15,038 nucleotides of DNA from Acetatifactor sp. (GCA_016293615.1 JAEDDX010000058.1:1-15038); one strand, 5' to 3'. Shown: positions 1 to 7,350, counted from the first letter of the stretch. Notes: a model not told the origin generated them from the sequence alone. Translations and numbers: made by a program.

Positions 1-53
1 GCGGACAAACGGTTTTCAAGACCGCCTCGTTATGACCACTTCGATATCTCTCC
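1..53 (-). tRNA. tRNA-Ser (anticodon UGA), 3' part cut off by the window edge
   Basis: Read on the minus strand from 53, the sequence begins GGAGAGAT, the usual serine tRNA acceptor 5' strand. A D-arm with GGTCATAAC follows, then an anticodon arm whose loop CTTGAAA carries anticodon TGA at 18-16. The last bases (TTTGTCCGC) would enter the long variable arm of a class II tRNA. The T-arm and 3' acceptor strand lie outside the window. A near-consensus promoter lies just upstream. Serine identity rests on the anticodon and the acceptor sequence. Confidence 0.93.
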
Positions 54-84
54 AAAGTGTTCCGCTTTTCCAGCGGCAAAAGTT

Positions 85-113
85 ATTCTAGCAAAAAGGT
101 CTTTTCCTGTCAA
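85..113 (-). promoter_or_regulatory. Sigma-A type promoter of the tRNA-Ser gene
   Basis: On the minus strand there is TTGACA (113-108), a 17-base spacer and TAGAAT (90-85), close to the ideal vegetative promoter. The expected start is near 78, giving a 5' leader of about 25 nt before the tRNA. That leader holds a small hairpin (CCGCT/AGCGG, 62-76). The rest of the interval up to ispD (114-216) is pyrimidine-rich on the plus strand and shows no gene; I found no convincing terminator for ispD there. Confidence 0.85.
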
Positions 114-216
114 CATGTTTTTTTGAATTTTTTCACTTTTTTCTACAATTCACTTTTCGCTTTCGAAGTTCTTCTACTTCTATCCATACTCTCTATCCAA
201 AAGCCCTCGTCACCGG

Positions 217-963
217 TCATGCGTGATTTCCGTTTCGAAGAAGCAGTTCCGCAATCGGAAGGTCCTCCGGCGTTGTGATCTTCATATTGGTATATGATGC
301 CATGGTCAGTTTCACCCGACAGTCCGTGTAGCGTTCCACCACACTCGCATCATCCGTGACTGTGATGGACGTCTTGCCGCTCTGTCCGGCTTCCTGCATC
401 AGTTTTTCGTAGGCCTTTGTCACCAGTCCGGTATCAAAAACCTGAGGCGTCTGAATCAGCCAGACTCTCCGCCTGTCCGGAGTCGATGCCGCGAATGCTT
501 CCCCATCGGACAGCTTCACTGTGTCCTTGGAAGGCACGGCAGCCACACAGGCGTGATACTTTTGGACATCGCGCAGCGTATCCTCCAGGATCTCACAGGT
601 CAGAAAAGGTCTGGCGCCGTCATGAATAAAGAGGAAGCCGTCCGTATTCGGAATCTCAAGCGCGCCCCCGGCAATGGCCCTCACTGCCAGCGCAACTGAC
701 TCCCAGCGCTCGCTTCCGCCGGCGATCACAGCCTTTACCTTATGAAATGCATATTTTTCCACAATCTCGGTTTTCACATAATCGACATCGGACCCGCCCG
801 TCACAACCACACAGTCATCTATCACTTCTGACGCTTCAATCGTCTGCAATGCATGGCAGATCAGAGGTTTTCCGTCCAAAAGCATAAACTGCTTTGCGAC
901 GGCACTGTTCATCCGTTTCCCGCTGCCTGCCGCCAGCAGTATCGCTGTCTTTCTCTTGTTCAT
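217..963 (-). CDS. ispD: 2-C-methyl-D-erythritol 4-phosphate cytidylyltransferase IspD
   Basis: The 248-residue product is the third enzyme of the non-mevalonate (MEP) isoprenoid pathway, joining CTP and methylerythritol phosphate to CDP-methylerythritol in the cytoplasm. Visible family motifs are the N-terminal nucleotide-binding AILLAAGSGKRM (7-18) with Lys24, AGGSERWESV (81-90), HDGARP (114-119), the PSKDTVK stretch (about 144-150) and QTPQVF (171-176). Length is slightly above the usual 225-240. The ATG at 963 is preferred because GGTGA lies five bases before it and the family motif starts almost at once. A GTG at 993 would add 10 residues and has a GGGGAAAG site, so it cannot be ruled out. 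The gene follows tsaD by about 56 bp and is probably the last of the operon. Confidence 0.95.
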   Translation of the reverse strand: MNKRKTAILLAAGSGKRMNSAVAKQFMLLDGKPLICHALQTIEASEVIDDCVVVTGGSDVDYVKTEIVEKYAFHKVKAVIAGGSERWESVALAVRAIAGGALEIPNTDGFLFIHDGARPFLTCEILEDTLRDVQKYHACVAAVPSKDTVKLSDGEAFAASTPDRRRVWLIQTPQVFDTGLVTKAYEKLMQEAGQSGKTSITVTDDASVVERYTDCRVKLTMASYTNMKITTPEDLPIAELLLRNGNHA

Positions 964-1019
964 ACACTTCACCGCGCCTTTTTCGTACTGCACCGCTTTC
1001 CCCGACTAACCCAACCCGT

Positions 1020-2042
1020 TTACAGCTGCAGATTGGGTACAGCGTTCAAATCAAAGCCGTGACGCACACCCTTCTTATATTCATAATATCCTGCAACCCC
1101 GATCATGGCCGCATTGTCGGTGCAATAGATCGGCGAAGGATGGTAAAACTCGATTCCGCGCTTCGCACACTCCGTCTCAAAGGCTGCGCGCAACGAAGAA
1201 TTCGACGCCACGCCGCCTGCGATCGCGAACTTGTGAAAGCCGAACGCCTTCACGGCATGCAGGGAATGCTCCACCAGCACATCCGTGACCGATTTCTGGA
1301 AGGAGGCCGCCACATCTGCGCGGTTGACTTCTTCGCCCTTCATCTGACAGGAATTCAGATAATTCAAAACTGCCGACTTCAGACCGCTGAAGCTGAAATC
1401 GTACTCATTTTCCGCGACCTTGGCCCTCGGGAAATGAATCGCTTCGGGATTGCCTTCCTTCGCAAGCTTGTCGATCTTGGGTCCGCCCGGGTATCCTAAG
1501 CCGATTGCCCTTGCAACCTTATCAAAGGCTTCCCCCGCGGCATCGTCTCTGGTTCTGCCGATGATCTCATACTCTCCGTAGTCTTTCACCACCACCAGAT
1601 GCGAGTGTCCGCCGGATGCCACCAGACATACAAACGGGGGCTCCAGATCGGGATGTTCGATATAGTTGGCACTGATATGACCGCTGATATGATGCACGCC
1701 CACAAGTGGGATTCCGGTGGCAAAGCTGATTGCCTTTGCCTCCGCAACGCCGACCAGCAGGGCACCGACCAGACCGGGCCCGTAAGTCACCGCGATACCG
1801 TCTATCTCCTGCAGGGTCACATCCGCGTCCTGCAAGGCCTGTTCAATCACCTGATTGATCTTTTCAATATGCTTTCTCGATGCGATCTCCGGCACCACGC
1901 CTCCAAACTGCGTGTGCAGTGCGATCTGCGAATAGATCACATTCGACAGAATCTCTCTTCCGTTTCTTACAACGGCTGCCGCCGTTTCATCGCAGGAGCT
2001 TTCAATTGCCAGAATCAATCTGTCCTCTGTCTGCTTTCTCAA
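1020..2042 (-). CDS. tsaD: tRNA N6-adenosine threonylcarbamoyltransferase TsaD
   Basis: The 340-residue product matches the Kae1/Qri7/YgjD family, which transfers the threonylcarbamoyl group to A37 of ANN-decoding tRNAs (t6A), working with TsaB and TsaE, both encoded upstream in the same cluster. Visible motifs are AIESSCDET (12-20), the metal-binding HISGH (118-122), SGGHSHL (143-149), GRTRDDAAGEAFDK (162-175), GYPGGP (183-188) and a C-terminal CTDNAAMIG containing the conserved Asp. The start is TTG (2042-2040), supported by an excellent GGAGGA site six bases upstream and no alternative Met before the first motif. The start overlaps the rnz stop (TTGA, 2042-2039), implying translational coupling. 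Confidence 0.97.
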   Translation of the reverse strand: MRKQTEDRLILAIESSCDETAAAVVRNGREILSNVIYSQIALHTQFGGVVPEIASRKHIEKINQVIEQALQDADVTLQEIDGIAVTYGPGLVGALLVGVAEAKAISFATGIPLVGVHHISGHISANYIEHPDLEPPFVCLVASGGHSHLVVVKDYGEYEIIGRTRDDAAGEAFDKVARAIGLGYPGGPKIDKLAKEGNPEAIHFPRAKVAENEYDFSFSGLKSAVLNYLNSCQMKGEEVNRADVAASFQKSVTDVLVEHSLHAVKAFGFHKFAIAGGVASNSSLRAAFETECAKRGIEFYHPSPIYCTDNAAMIGVAGYYEYKKGVRHGFDLNAVPNLQL

Positions 2043-2986
2043 TTCTCTTCCTCCGCTTTCTGCGTATCGTTAGCAGATTCATCCTCAAACATCAATTCGA
2101 CTGTTCTTCCGTCCTTTGCCGCTATGGCTTTCGGAAAAATCTTGCGCACCTCACTCATAAAACTCTCGGGATGTGTCAGGGATGGGCTGTAATGGGTCAA
2201 CCAAAGCTCCTGCACATTCGCGGCACGGGCAATCTTCGCAGCCTCATACATGGTCATATGTTTGTTTTCCTTAGCCTTGTCAAACTTCTCCGGTTCGCCG
2301 TACATTCCTTCCAGAATCAGCAGATCGGAGCCGGCCGCATTGTTCGCAATGCTCTCCGTGGGTCTGGTGTCGGTGCAATAGGTCACCTTCAGACCTTTCC
2401 TGTCCGCGCCGAGCACCATATCGGGCGTAAAGGTCCGTCCGTCCGCCTCGATCACCTCTCCGCGCTGAAGTCTGCTCCAGAGCTTCATGGGGATGTTCTG
2501 GGCAAGCGCCCTGTCTTTGTCAAATCTTCCGGCGCGGTCCACCGACAGACTGTAGCCATAGCAAAGTACACTGTGATTTACACGAAAGGCATGGATGCGG
2601 AACCCATCAAAGGCAAAGTCCTGTTCATTTTCGGCAATCTCCACACACTGAATCTCGAACGGAAGCTCCGGTGCGATGGTTCTGAGCGCTCCGACCACCC
2701 GGTTTAAGCCTTTGGGTCCGATCAGCAAAAGCGGCTCTGTCCTCTCGGCATTTCCCATCGTCAGGAGCATTCCGGGAAGTCCGCTGATATGATCCGCGTG
2801 ATAATGTGTAAAGCAGATAATATCGATCGGCTTAGGGCTCCAGCCCTTCTCACGCAGGGCAATCTGCGTTCCTTCCCCACAGTCAAACAAAATACTTTTT
2901 CCGTTGTATCGAAGCATCAGGGAGGTTAACCATCTGTAAGGCAATGGCATCATTCCTCCCGTTCCAAGCAGGCTGACATCCAGCAT
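2039..2986 (-). CDS. rnz: Ribonuclease Z (tRNA 3' endonuclease)
   Basis: The 315-residue metallo-beta-lactamase fold enzyme removes 3' trailers from tRNA precursors. Visible motifs are LLGTGG at the N-terminus (6-11), FDCGEGTQ (34-41), the zinc-binding THYHADH (60-66), TYCTDTRPTE in the second half, EGMYGE, and a C-terminal LTHYSPSL supplying another metal-ligand His. Length is typical of the short bacterial form. The ATG at 2986 begins directly at the family motif and has a GGTGA site. A longer reading from a TTG at 3061 would overlap the upstream gene and add residues without family resemblance. The stop overlaps the tsaD start. Placement among tRNA-modification genes fits its role. Confidence 0.95.
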   Translation of the reverse strand: MLDVSLLGTGGMMPLPYRWLTSLMLRYNGKSILFDCGEGTQIALREKGWSPKPIDIICFTHYHADHISGLPGMLLTMGNAERTEPLLLIGPKGLNRVVGALRTIAPELPFEIQCVEIAENEQDFAFDGFRIHAFRVNHSVLCYGYSLSVDRAGRFDKDRALAQNIPMKLWSRLQRGEVIEADGRTFTPDMVLGADRKGLKVTYCTDTRPTESIANNAAGSDLLILEGMYGEPEKFDKAKENKHMTMYEAAKIARAANVQELWLTHYSPSLTHPESFMSEVRKIFPKAIAAKDGRTVELMFEDESANDTQKAEEEN

Positions 2987-3033
2987 GTTTTCACCGTTTC
3001 TTTCCGCACTGTCCGCCGACAGGCTCTGTTTCG

Positions 3034-3282
3034 TTACAGCAGCTCCGTATTCTCCGTGCAATCCGCGGGAATCGTAAACTGCGCCATTAATTGTTCCAGA
3101 CAGTCCTCACAGAGGTCAAAGTGATAGGTTACACCGTCTTTTCTGCTAAAATAACCCATGGCGGCATCCGCAGAGAAAACGCCCTCCTTCACCATACCAT
3201 TCTGCACCGGAATCCTGCGCCCGCACAGATTGCAGATCATGGAATTCAGTGTTCTTTCCTGTCCTTCTTCGTATCTTCTCAT
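3034..3282 (-). CDS. Small zinc-ribbon-like protein of unknown function
   Basis: The 82-residue protein starts MRRYEEGQ at an ATG (3282) with an AAGGAG site eight bases upstream. It carries two Cys pairs, CNLC near the N-terminus and CEDC in the C-terminal third, about 35 residues apart, the pattern of a structural zinc site. Between them is a mixed segment (DAAMGYFSRKDG) and a short His/Phe/Asp stretch. No transmembrane segment or signal peptide is visible. I do not recognise a named family. It sits 47 bp before rnz and after rimI, within a block of translation and tRNA-processing genes, so a nucleic-acid or ribosome-related role is a context-only guess. A longer reading from 3342 lacks a comparable ribosome site. 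Confidence 0.75.
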   Translation of the reverse strand: MRRYEEGQERTLNSMICNLCGRRIPVQNGMVKEGVFSADAAMGYFSRKDGVTYHFDLCEDCLEQLMAQFTIPADCTENTELL

Positions 3283-3302
3283 ACCGGTCTCTCCTTCTAT
3301 CG

Positions 3303-3318
3303 GCCGGAACCTTCCGGC
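3303..3318 (-). other. Leader hairpin before the zinc-ribbon gene
   Basis: An inverted repeat, GCCGGAA/TTCCGGC with two central bases (stem effectively CCGGA with an AGGT loop), lies just upstream of the ribosome site. It falls in the roughly 43-nt leader expected from the candidate promoter at 3332-3359. There is no T-tract, so it is not a terminator; mRNA stabilisation or initiation control is possible but unproven. Confidence 0.4.
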
Positions 3319-3331
3319 GCATCGAACTGTA

Positions 3332-3359
3332 ACTATACTCACACCCGGTATTTTATCAA
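3332..3359 (-). promoter_or_regulatory. Candidate internal promoter for the zinc-ribbon, rnz, tsaD and ispD genes
   Basis: TTGATA (3359-3354), a 16-base spacer and TATAGT (3337-3332) lie in the 115-bp gap between rimI and the zinc-ribbon gene, the largest gap in this cluster. A run of seven T just upstream follows a weak GC-rich inverted repeat and may partly terminate transcription coming from rimI. Together these suggest the eight-gene cluster may be split into two units. Spacing and -10 quality are good; the call is still motif-only. Confidence 0.5.
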
Positions 3360-3397
3360 AAAAAGTAAGCGCCGGGTTCTGGTAATTGTTTCCGCCT

Positions 3398-3838
3398 CTA
3401 AACCGGTCTGCGCCACATGATCATGGCATCTTCCCTGGGATAGTCGTAAAACCCCGGTCGGATTCCCTCCGAGACAAACCCGAATTTTTCATACAGATGA
3501 ATGGCAGGGGCATTGCTCACCCGCACCTCCAGCGTATAGGCCTCCACGCCTTCCTCCCCGCCGGTCTTAAGGATCTCCCGCATCAGCCTCTGCGCAAGCT
3601 TTTTACCGCGAAACTCCGGTGCGACAAACACATGGTCAATGTCTGCCTCTCCGCAGAGATTGGTATAGCCGCAAAAACCGACCGGCTCACCGTCCTCCTC
3701 CGCAACCAGGTAGGTGCAGTATGAGTGGGTCAGGAGCTTACGAAAATCCTCCTCCGACCAGGGGAGGGAAAAACAAAGCTTTTCGATCTCGGCTAACCTC
3801 GCGCAATCCTCCGGCTGCAGTCTTCTGATGATACTCAT
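3398..3838 (-). CDS. rimI: Ribosomal protein S18-alanine N-acetyltransferase RimI
   Basis: The 146-residue GNAT-family enzyme has the acetyl-CoA binding loop VAPEFRGKKLAQRL (72-85) and the RimI-type C-terminal half: LEVRVSNAPAIHLYEKFGF (103-121) followed by RPGFYDYPREDAMIM (127-141). RimI acetylates the N-terminus of ribosomal protein S18 in Escherichia coli; substrate range in Firmicutes is less certain. The ATG overlaps the tsaB stop (ATGA, 3838-3835), indicating coupled translation. The tsaB-rimI-tsaD neighbourhood is a recurrent arrangement in bacteria, which strengthens the assignment over other small acetyltransferases. Confidence 0.93.
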   Translation of the reverse strand: MSIIRRLQPEDCARLAEIEKLCFSLPWSEEDFRKLLTHSYCTYLVAEEDGEPVGFCGYTNLCGEADIDHVFVAPEFRGKKLAQRLMREILKTGGEEGVEAYTLEVRVSNAPAIHLYEKFGFVSEGIRPGFYDYPREDAMIMWRRPV

Positions 3839-4566
3839 TGGTCGCTCTCCGTCGCGCAGCGCTTTTCCTCCTGCTCGCGCTCTGCCTGGCTCTTTCTCAG
3901 ATACTCCGGCTGGTGTGACGCAGCATCCACGAACCGCCCCTTCGCATAATAAACTGCGCCCAGCGCAGCAACACTTGCCGCTCTCTGTCTATTGTTTCCC
4001 GCAGGTGCAATCCGGAACGGAACCTGCATCAGCTCGCGGATCTCCTTCAGATAGACCGGCACGCCGTCTCCCAGGAAAATCACCGGACGACCCGTCTCAT
4101 TCAGTTTCTGAATCAGCGCCCTGATATCCAAAGCGTCCTGTCCCAGCACAGTCTGCATCTGAAAGCTTTCCCCGGCGGGCACAAACTCATAAGCGCCGCA
4201 ATACACCTGGTTTCTTCTGGCATCCATGATCGGACAGACGAGTCCCTCGCTCCCCCACAGATTCCAGGCAAGACCCTCCAGGGTGGGTACCTCGATCAGA
4301 GGCTTTTTCAGAGCAAGACCGAGTCCCTTCGCGGTCGCGGAACCGATGCGAAGGCCGGTAAAGGAACCCGGACCGGCGGAAATCGCAATGGCGTCGATGG
4401 TGGAGACATCCAGCTCTATCATCCTGCAAAGCTCGTCCAGCATCGGCAGCAGCGTCTGCGAATGTGTTTTCTTATAATCGGTTGTATACTCAGCTAACAG
4501 GACATTATCCTCCGTCACGGCTACGCCGGCCACCAGACCTGAGCTGTCCATTCCCAGTATTTTCAT
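3835..4566 (-). CDS. tsaB: t6A biosynthesis protein TsaB
   Basis: The 243-residue ASKHA-fold protein is the non-catalytic partner of TsaD. It has the N-terminal strand MKILGMDSS, a HSQTLLPMLDELC segment (35-47) and the diagnostic AGPGSFTGLRIG (64-75). It lacks the HxxxH metal site of TsaD, as expected of this paralogue. The C-terminal half is more variable and ends in a charged tail (EREQEEKR). The ATG at 4566 has an AGAGG-type site. The gene follows tsaE by 63 bp and overlaps rimI by four bases. TsaB, TsaE and TsaD form the complex that completes t6A after TsaC makes the threonylcarbamoyl-AMP; no tsaC is in this window. Confidence 0.95.
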   Translation of the reverse strand: MKILGMDSSGLVAGVAVTEDNVLLAEYTTDYKKTHSQTLLPMLDELCRMIELDVSTIDAIAISAGPGSFTGLRIGSATAKGLGLALKKPLIEVPTLEGLAWNLWGSEGLVCPIMDARRNQVYCGAYEFVPAGESFQMQTVLGQDALDIRALIQKLNETGRPVIFLGDGVPVYLKEIRELMQVPFRIAPAGNNRQRAASVAALGAVYYAKGRFVDAASHQPEYLRKSQAEREQEEKRCATESDQ

Positions 4567-4629
4567 GCCTCACATTCCTCTCTATCCAAATCCACGCAGA
4601 ACCTTCCCTCACCTGATCCGAAACAGGTG

Positions 4630-5115
4630 TCAGGAAAATCTCTTCTGTAAAGTAATCTTTCTGTAATCAAAACCAATCTCGATATTTTTCTCTATGGTGA
4701 TCTCGACATACTCCTCGGGGAGAATCTCCGCAATCAGGTTCGCCCACTCAATCAGGCAGACGCCGCTTCCGTAGAAACAGTCCTCATACCCGATCTCGTC
4801 CATTTCTTCTATGTCGCCGATTCGATAGACATCAAAATGATAGAAGGGCATACGACCCTCCTCGTAGATCTGCACGATCGTAAAGGTCGGGCTGGATACC
4901 GGCCCGGTAATACCGAGCCCTGCCGCAAATCCCTGGGTAAACACAGTCTTACCCACACCGAGATCACCGATCAGGGTAAACACCTGACCCGGCTTCGCCA
5001 GGGTACTCAGCGCGCTGCCGAGCGCACGGGTCTCCTCCGCACACTGTGTTTCCAGGCAGACACAGCCCTTTGTATTGAGCTCATTCCAAATGCTTTTGGC
5101 GTCAAATACTGTCAT
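4630..5115 (-). CDS. tsaE: tRNA t6A biosynthesis ATPase TsaE
   Basis: The 161-residue P-loop ATPase regulates the TsaB-TsaD complex. Walker A is GDLGVGKT (50-57), followed by GFAAGLGI, the switch-like SPTF (75-78), HFDVYR (93-98) and IEWA (122-125), all characteristic of the family. Length is typical. The ATG at 5115 has a strong GGGAGG site. It follows the YcxB-like gene by 16 bp, so the two are almost surely cotranscribed. A six-base inverted repeat (CACCTG/CAGGTG, 4610-4629) lies just after its stop, without a T-tract. Confidence 0.95.
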   Translation of the reverse strand: MTVFDAKSIWNELNTKGCVCLETQCAEETRALGSALSTLAKPGQVFTLIGDLGVGKTVFTQGFAAGLGITGPVSSPTFTIVQIYEEGRMPFYHFDVYRIGDIEEMDEIGYEDCFYGSGVCLIEWANLIAEILPEEYVEITIEKNIEIGFDYRKITLQKRFS

Positions 5116-5131
5116 CGTTTCCTCCCTCAGC

Positions 5132-5608
5132 TCAGTTCCGGATTTTTACCTTCGCAGGCGGCATATGTGTGGAAATCATTCCGATCACTGCCTCTTTCTT
5201 GTCCTCCATCTGTGCTCTCGGGAAAATCGTTGCATTGACGGCGGAAGTATAGAGGATAATGCTCCGGCCGGTGGAAACTGCCTTCACCATTTCCTCCCAC
5301 TTATACTGCACCATATCCTCGCCCTGTGAGATGGTCAGTCCTTCTTCATCCAGCTTATAGTGCAGCGGTTTCTGAAAGCTCGGATTGGCAACTACCTGCG
5401 CCCTGCTTTTCAAAAAGAGGGTCCATGGCAGGTACAGCAGAATAATCGCCCCAAATATCAGGAACATCCACTGTCCGGTCGAAAATGCGCCGACCACCAT
5501 AAGTGCGCCCACGCAGCTTCCGATCAGGCCGGAAGCACTGTTGTAGGTGTGCCGCAGCATATAATCATATAATTCCTTTGCGCCGATCTTCACATCCAAT
5601 TCAACCAT
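5132..5608 (-). CDS. YcxB-like membrane protein of unknown function
   Basis: The 158-residue protein has two hydrophobic spans (about 26-43 and 46-66) followed by a soluble region from about 78 to 150. That region includes PLHYKLDEEGLTISQGEDMVQ, then WEEMVKAV and an IILYTSAVNATIFPR segment. This order, two membrane spans then a small beta-rich domain with a W-x-x-M/I helix start, is that of proteins with a YcxB-like C-terminal domain, whose function is not established. The ATG has a GGGAGAG site. It is the first gene of the tsaE unit, but nothing links it functionally to t6A. Confidence 0.8.
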   Translation of the reverse strand: MVELDVKIGAKELYDYMLRHTYNSASGLIGSCVGALMVVGAFSTGQWMFLIFGAIILLYLPWTLFLKSRAQVVANPSFQKPLHYKLDEEGLTISQGEDMVQYKWEEMVKAVSTGRSIILYTSAVNATIFPRAQMEDKKEAVIGMISTHMPPAKVKIRN

Positions 5609-5639
5609 TTGTTCTCTCCCAAATATATATGCCTACTCG

Positions 5640-5665
5640 AAAAAGCACCTACTGGGGTAGGTGCT
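5640..5665 (-). terminator. Intrinsic terminator between cbiO and the YcxB-like gene
   Basis: On the minus strand AGCACCTAC, a CCCA loop and GTAGGTGCT form a perfect nine-pair hairpin (5665-5644), followed by five T (5644-5640). It lies about 65 bp after the cbiO stop and fits an end to the metal-transport operon. A promoter-like element lies upstream of it (5712-5684), so it may instead act within the leader of the next operon. Confidence 0.75.
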
Positions 5666-5683
5666 CACAAAACTTTCAATCCG

Positions 5684-5712
5684 ATTTTACTCTATGTGTT
5701 TTCAAAAAGCAA
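5684..5712 (-). promoter_or_regulatory. Candidate promoter for the YcxB-like gene and tsaE cluster
   Basis: TTGCTT (5712-5707), a 17-base spacer and TAAAAT (5689-5684) lie between the cbiO stop and the hairpin at 5644-5665. If used, transcription would start near 5677 and the leader of about 70 nt would contain the terminator hairpin. No better promoter is visible in the 31 bp between the hairpin and the start codon. Motif-only call. Confidence 0.5.
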
Positions 5713-5731
5713 GTCCTTTATCTCTTGAATA

Positions 5732-6451
5732 TCACGGAGTTTGGCACCCATACGGCATCTCCAGGCGGTTCTCCAGAAGGAGTTTTTCATCGGTAAGGAT
5801 GGTACGCGCATCTGCGTCCGCCACGAGTCTGCCTTCGCCAAGCAGAAGCACGCGGTCGCAGGTCTCCAGAATAAAATCCATGTCGTGGCTGGCTATGATC
5901 CGGGTTCCCGGAATGGTCTGCAGGGTCTGTATCAGCTTTCTTCGATAATATGGGTCGAGCGCCGCGGTCGGTTCATCCATCAGAATGCATTTGGGCTGCA
6001 TCGTAAGAATGGTGGCAATTGCTGCCATCTTCTTCTCTCCGCCGGACAATCTGTGATTGTGTGCATACTTTAACTTCTCCAGCTGCAGGCTCCGCAACAC
6101 TTCGTCCGCCCTCTGCTCTGCCTCCTGTCTGCTTTGTCCGTAGCTGACCGGTCCAAACACCATATCCTCCAGTACCGTCGGCATAAACATCTGCTGTTCC
6201 GAGTCCTGAAGCACAAAACCGACTGTCTTACGCACCTCCGACAGGTGCGACTTGTCGACCGGCATCCCGTCAACTGTGATTTCCCCCTGCACGGCGATCA
6301 GTCCTAAGATGGCACGCATCAGGGTCGTTTTGCCGGAGCCGTTTGCACCGATCAGACCGACCCGCTCTCCCTCCGAGACATGGAAACGGATCTTTTTTAA
6401 CACTTCACCGGAGCCGGGATATGCAAATGTCACATCGTTCAGGTCAATCAT
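5732..6451 (-). CDS. cbiO: Energy-coupling factor ATPase (CbiO/NikO type)
   Basis: The 239-residue ABC ATPase powers metal uptake together with CbiQ and CbiM. Motifs: an N-terminal aromatic A-loop in VTFAYPG (7-13), Walker A GANGSGKT (35-42), Q-loop LQDSEQQ (81-87), signature LSGGEKK (135-141), Walker B CILMDEPTAALD (155-166) and switch His in ASHD (187-190). The start is the ATG at 6451, with GGGAGGTGA a few bases upstream; a TTG at 6466 would place the ribosome site inside the gene. It is the last gene of the larC-cbiM-cbiQ-cbiO unit, 33 bp after cbiQ. Cobalt versus nickel cannot be told from the ATPase; the larC linkage favours nickel. Confidence 0.93.
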   Translation of the reverse strand: MIDLNDVTFAYPGSGEVLKKIRFHVSEGERVGLIGANGSGKTTLMRAILGLIAVQGEITVDGMPVDKSHLSEVRKTVGFVLQDSEQQMFMPTVLEDMVFGPVSYGQSRQEAEQRADEVLRSLQLEKLKYAHNHRLSGGEKKMAAIATILTMQPKCILMDEPTAALDPYYRRKLIQTLQTIPGTRIIASHDMDFILETCDRVLLLGEGRLVADADARTILTDEKLLLENRLEMPYGCQTP

Positions 6452-6484
6452 CCTGTCACCTCCCAAAAAAACCCGTACTGCCGT

Positions 6485-7288
6485 TCACCCCACAAAGATA
6501 CTGCCCAGAAGCTCCGTAACCGGACAGACTCTGCTCACAAGCAGCAGTACCGCAACAATGATAACCACAGACAGCTCGCCGCGCCCTGTCTGTTCTGCTT
6601 TCGCAATCGGAAACTCACCGTCATATCCTCGCAGCAGCATACTTTCGTACAAAGCCTGCCCGCGGTCTATCGTCCGAAGCAGCAATTGCCCCAGAAACGA
6701 CCCCCAGGCTCTCGGATGGATTCCCTTCTGCCCGGGTGCCCTCAAGTGATAGCTTTCCGTCATTACCGCAACCTCCCGTAAAAAGACTGTGAGATATCGA
6801 TAGGTCAGCAGGAACAGTGTCACCAACAACTTCGGGCAATGTATCTTCCTCAACACATAGCAGATATCCCCGACAGAGGTGGTCGCCGCCAGCAAGAACG
6901 AGGCGAGCAGGCAGAGAATTCCTTTTCCCATCAGTGTGATCATGGAGATCACCCCGCCGCTTAGTTCCACGCTGCCGATCTTCATCAGAATCGTTCTGTC
7001 CAACAGCGGATTCCAGATACCGACCGCGCACAAAAACGGCAGAAGCATCCGGAGTTTGCGAAAGCAGCTGCGCATCGGTATTCCCGCCACCTGATATCCC
7101 ACGACAGGGAACAGGATATAGAAAAACAGTCCCGTGAAATCATACTTTGGAAAAGAAACCGTGAGCATCAGAAACAAGACTGCCAGAAACAGTTTCCCTG
7201 CCGGATGCATCCTGTGCAGGGGCGATTCCTGCGTCACCAGCTCATCTATGGAAGCGAGTTCTCTCCACGCCTGTTCTGCCTTATTCAT
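6485..7288 (-). CDS. cbiQ: Energy-coupling factor transmembrane protein (CbiQ/NikQ type)
   Basis: The 267-residue membrane protein is the T component that couples ATP hydrolysis to the substrate-binding M subunit. An N-terminal soluble segment (SPLHRMHPAGKLFL) leads into several hydrophobic spans. The C-terminal half has the cytoplasmic coupling region: TESYHLRAPGQKG, then RGQALYESMLLRGYDGEF, the LRG signature expected for contact with the ATPase. It ends in one more span. The ATG at 7288 has a GAGGTG site and is preferred to the GTG at 7297. It follows cbiM by 64 bp, a gap holding two small hairpins. Confidence 0.92.
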   Translation of the reverse strand: MNKAEQAWRELASIDELVTQESPLHRMHPAGKLFLAVLFLMLTVSFPKYDFTGLFFYILFPVVGYQVAGIPMRSCFRKLRMLLPFLCAVGIWNPLLDRTILMKIGSVELSGGVISMITLMGKGILCLLASFLLAATTSVGDICYVLRKIHCPKLLVTLFLLTYRYLTVFLREVAVMTESYHLRAPGQKGIHPRAWGSFLGQLLLRTIDRGQALYESMLLRGYDGEFPIAKAEQTGRGELSVVIIVAVLLLVSRVCPVTELLGSIFVG

Positions 7289-7306
7289 CACGCCCACCTC
7301 TTTGTA

Positions 7307-7350
7307 TTGACCTAAATGGTCAAAATCCTGCCCTTCTGTTTCAAAGGGGC
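7307..7350 (-). repeat. Two small hairpins in the cbiM-cbiQ gap
   Basis: A perfect inverted repeat TTGACC-N5-GGTCAA (7307-7323) sits just before the cbiQ ribosome site, and a GC-rich hairpin GCCCTT/AAGGGGC (7330-7350, one bulged base) follows the cbiM stop. The second is followed by TTTTATT only on the plus strand, so it is not a good terminator for the operon. They may set subunit stoichiometry by RNA processing or partial termination; this is inference. Confidence 0.45.

Noticed and set aside
1599..2707. Long plus-strand open frames (197 and 275 codons) opposite tsaD and rnz
   Set aside because: They lie antisense to genes with clear family motifs, show no family resemblance themselves, and have no ribosome site support; they are reading-frame shadows.
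2987..3061. N-terminal extension of rnz from a TTG at 3061
   Set aside because: It would overlap the upstream gene, has no good ribosome site, and precedes the conserved LLGTGG start without family similarity.
4610..4629. CACCTG/CAGGTG inverted repeat as a terminator after tsaE
   Set aside because: It has no T-tract on the minus strand and the stem is only six pairs; tsaB follows closely and is likely cotranscribed.
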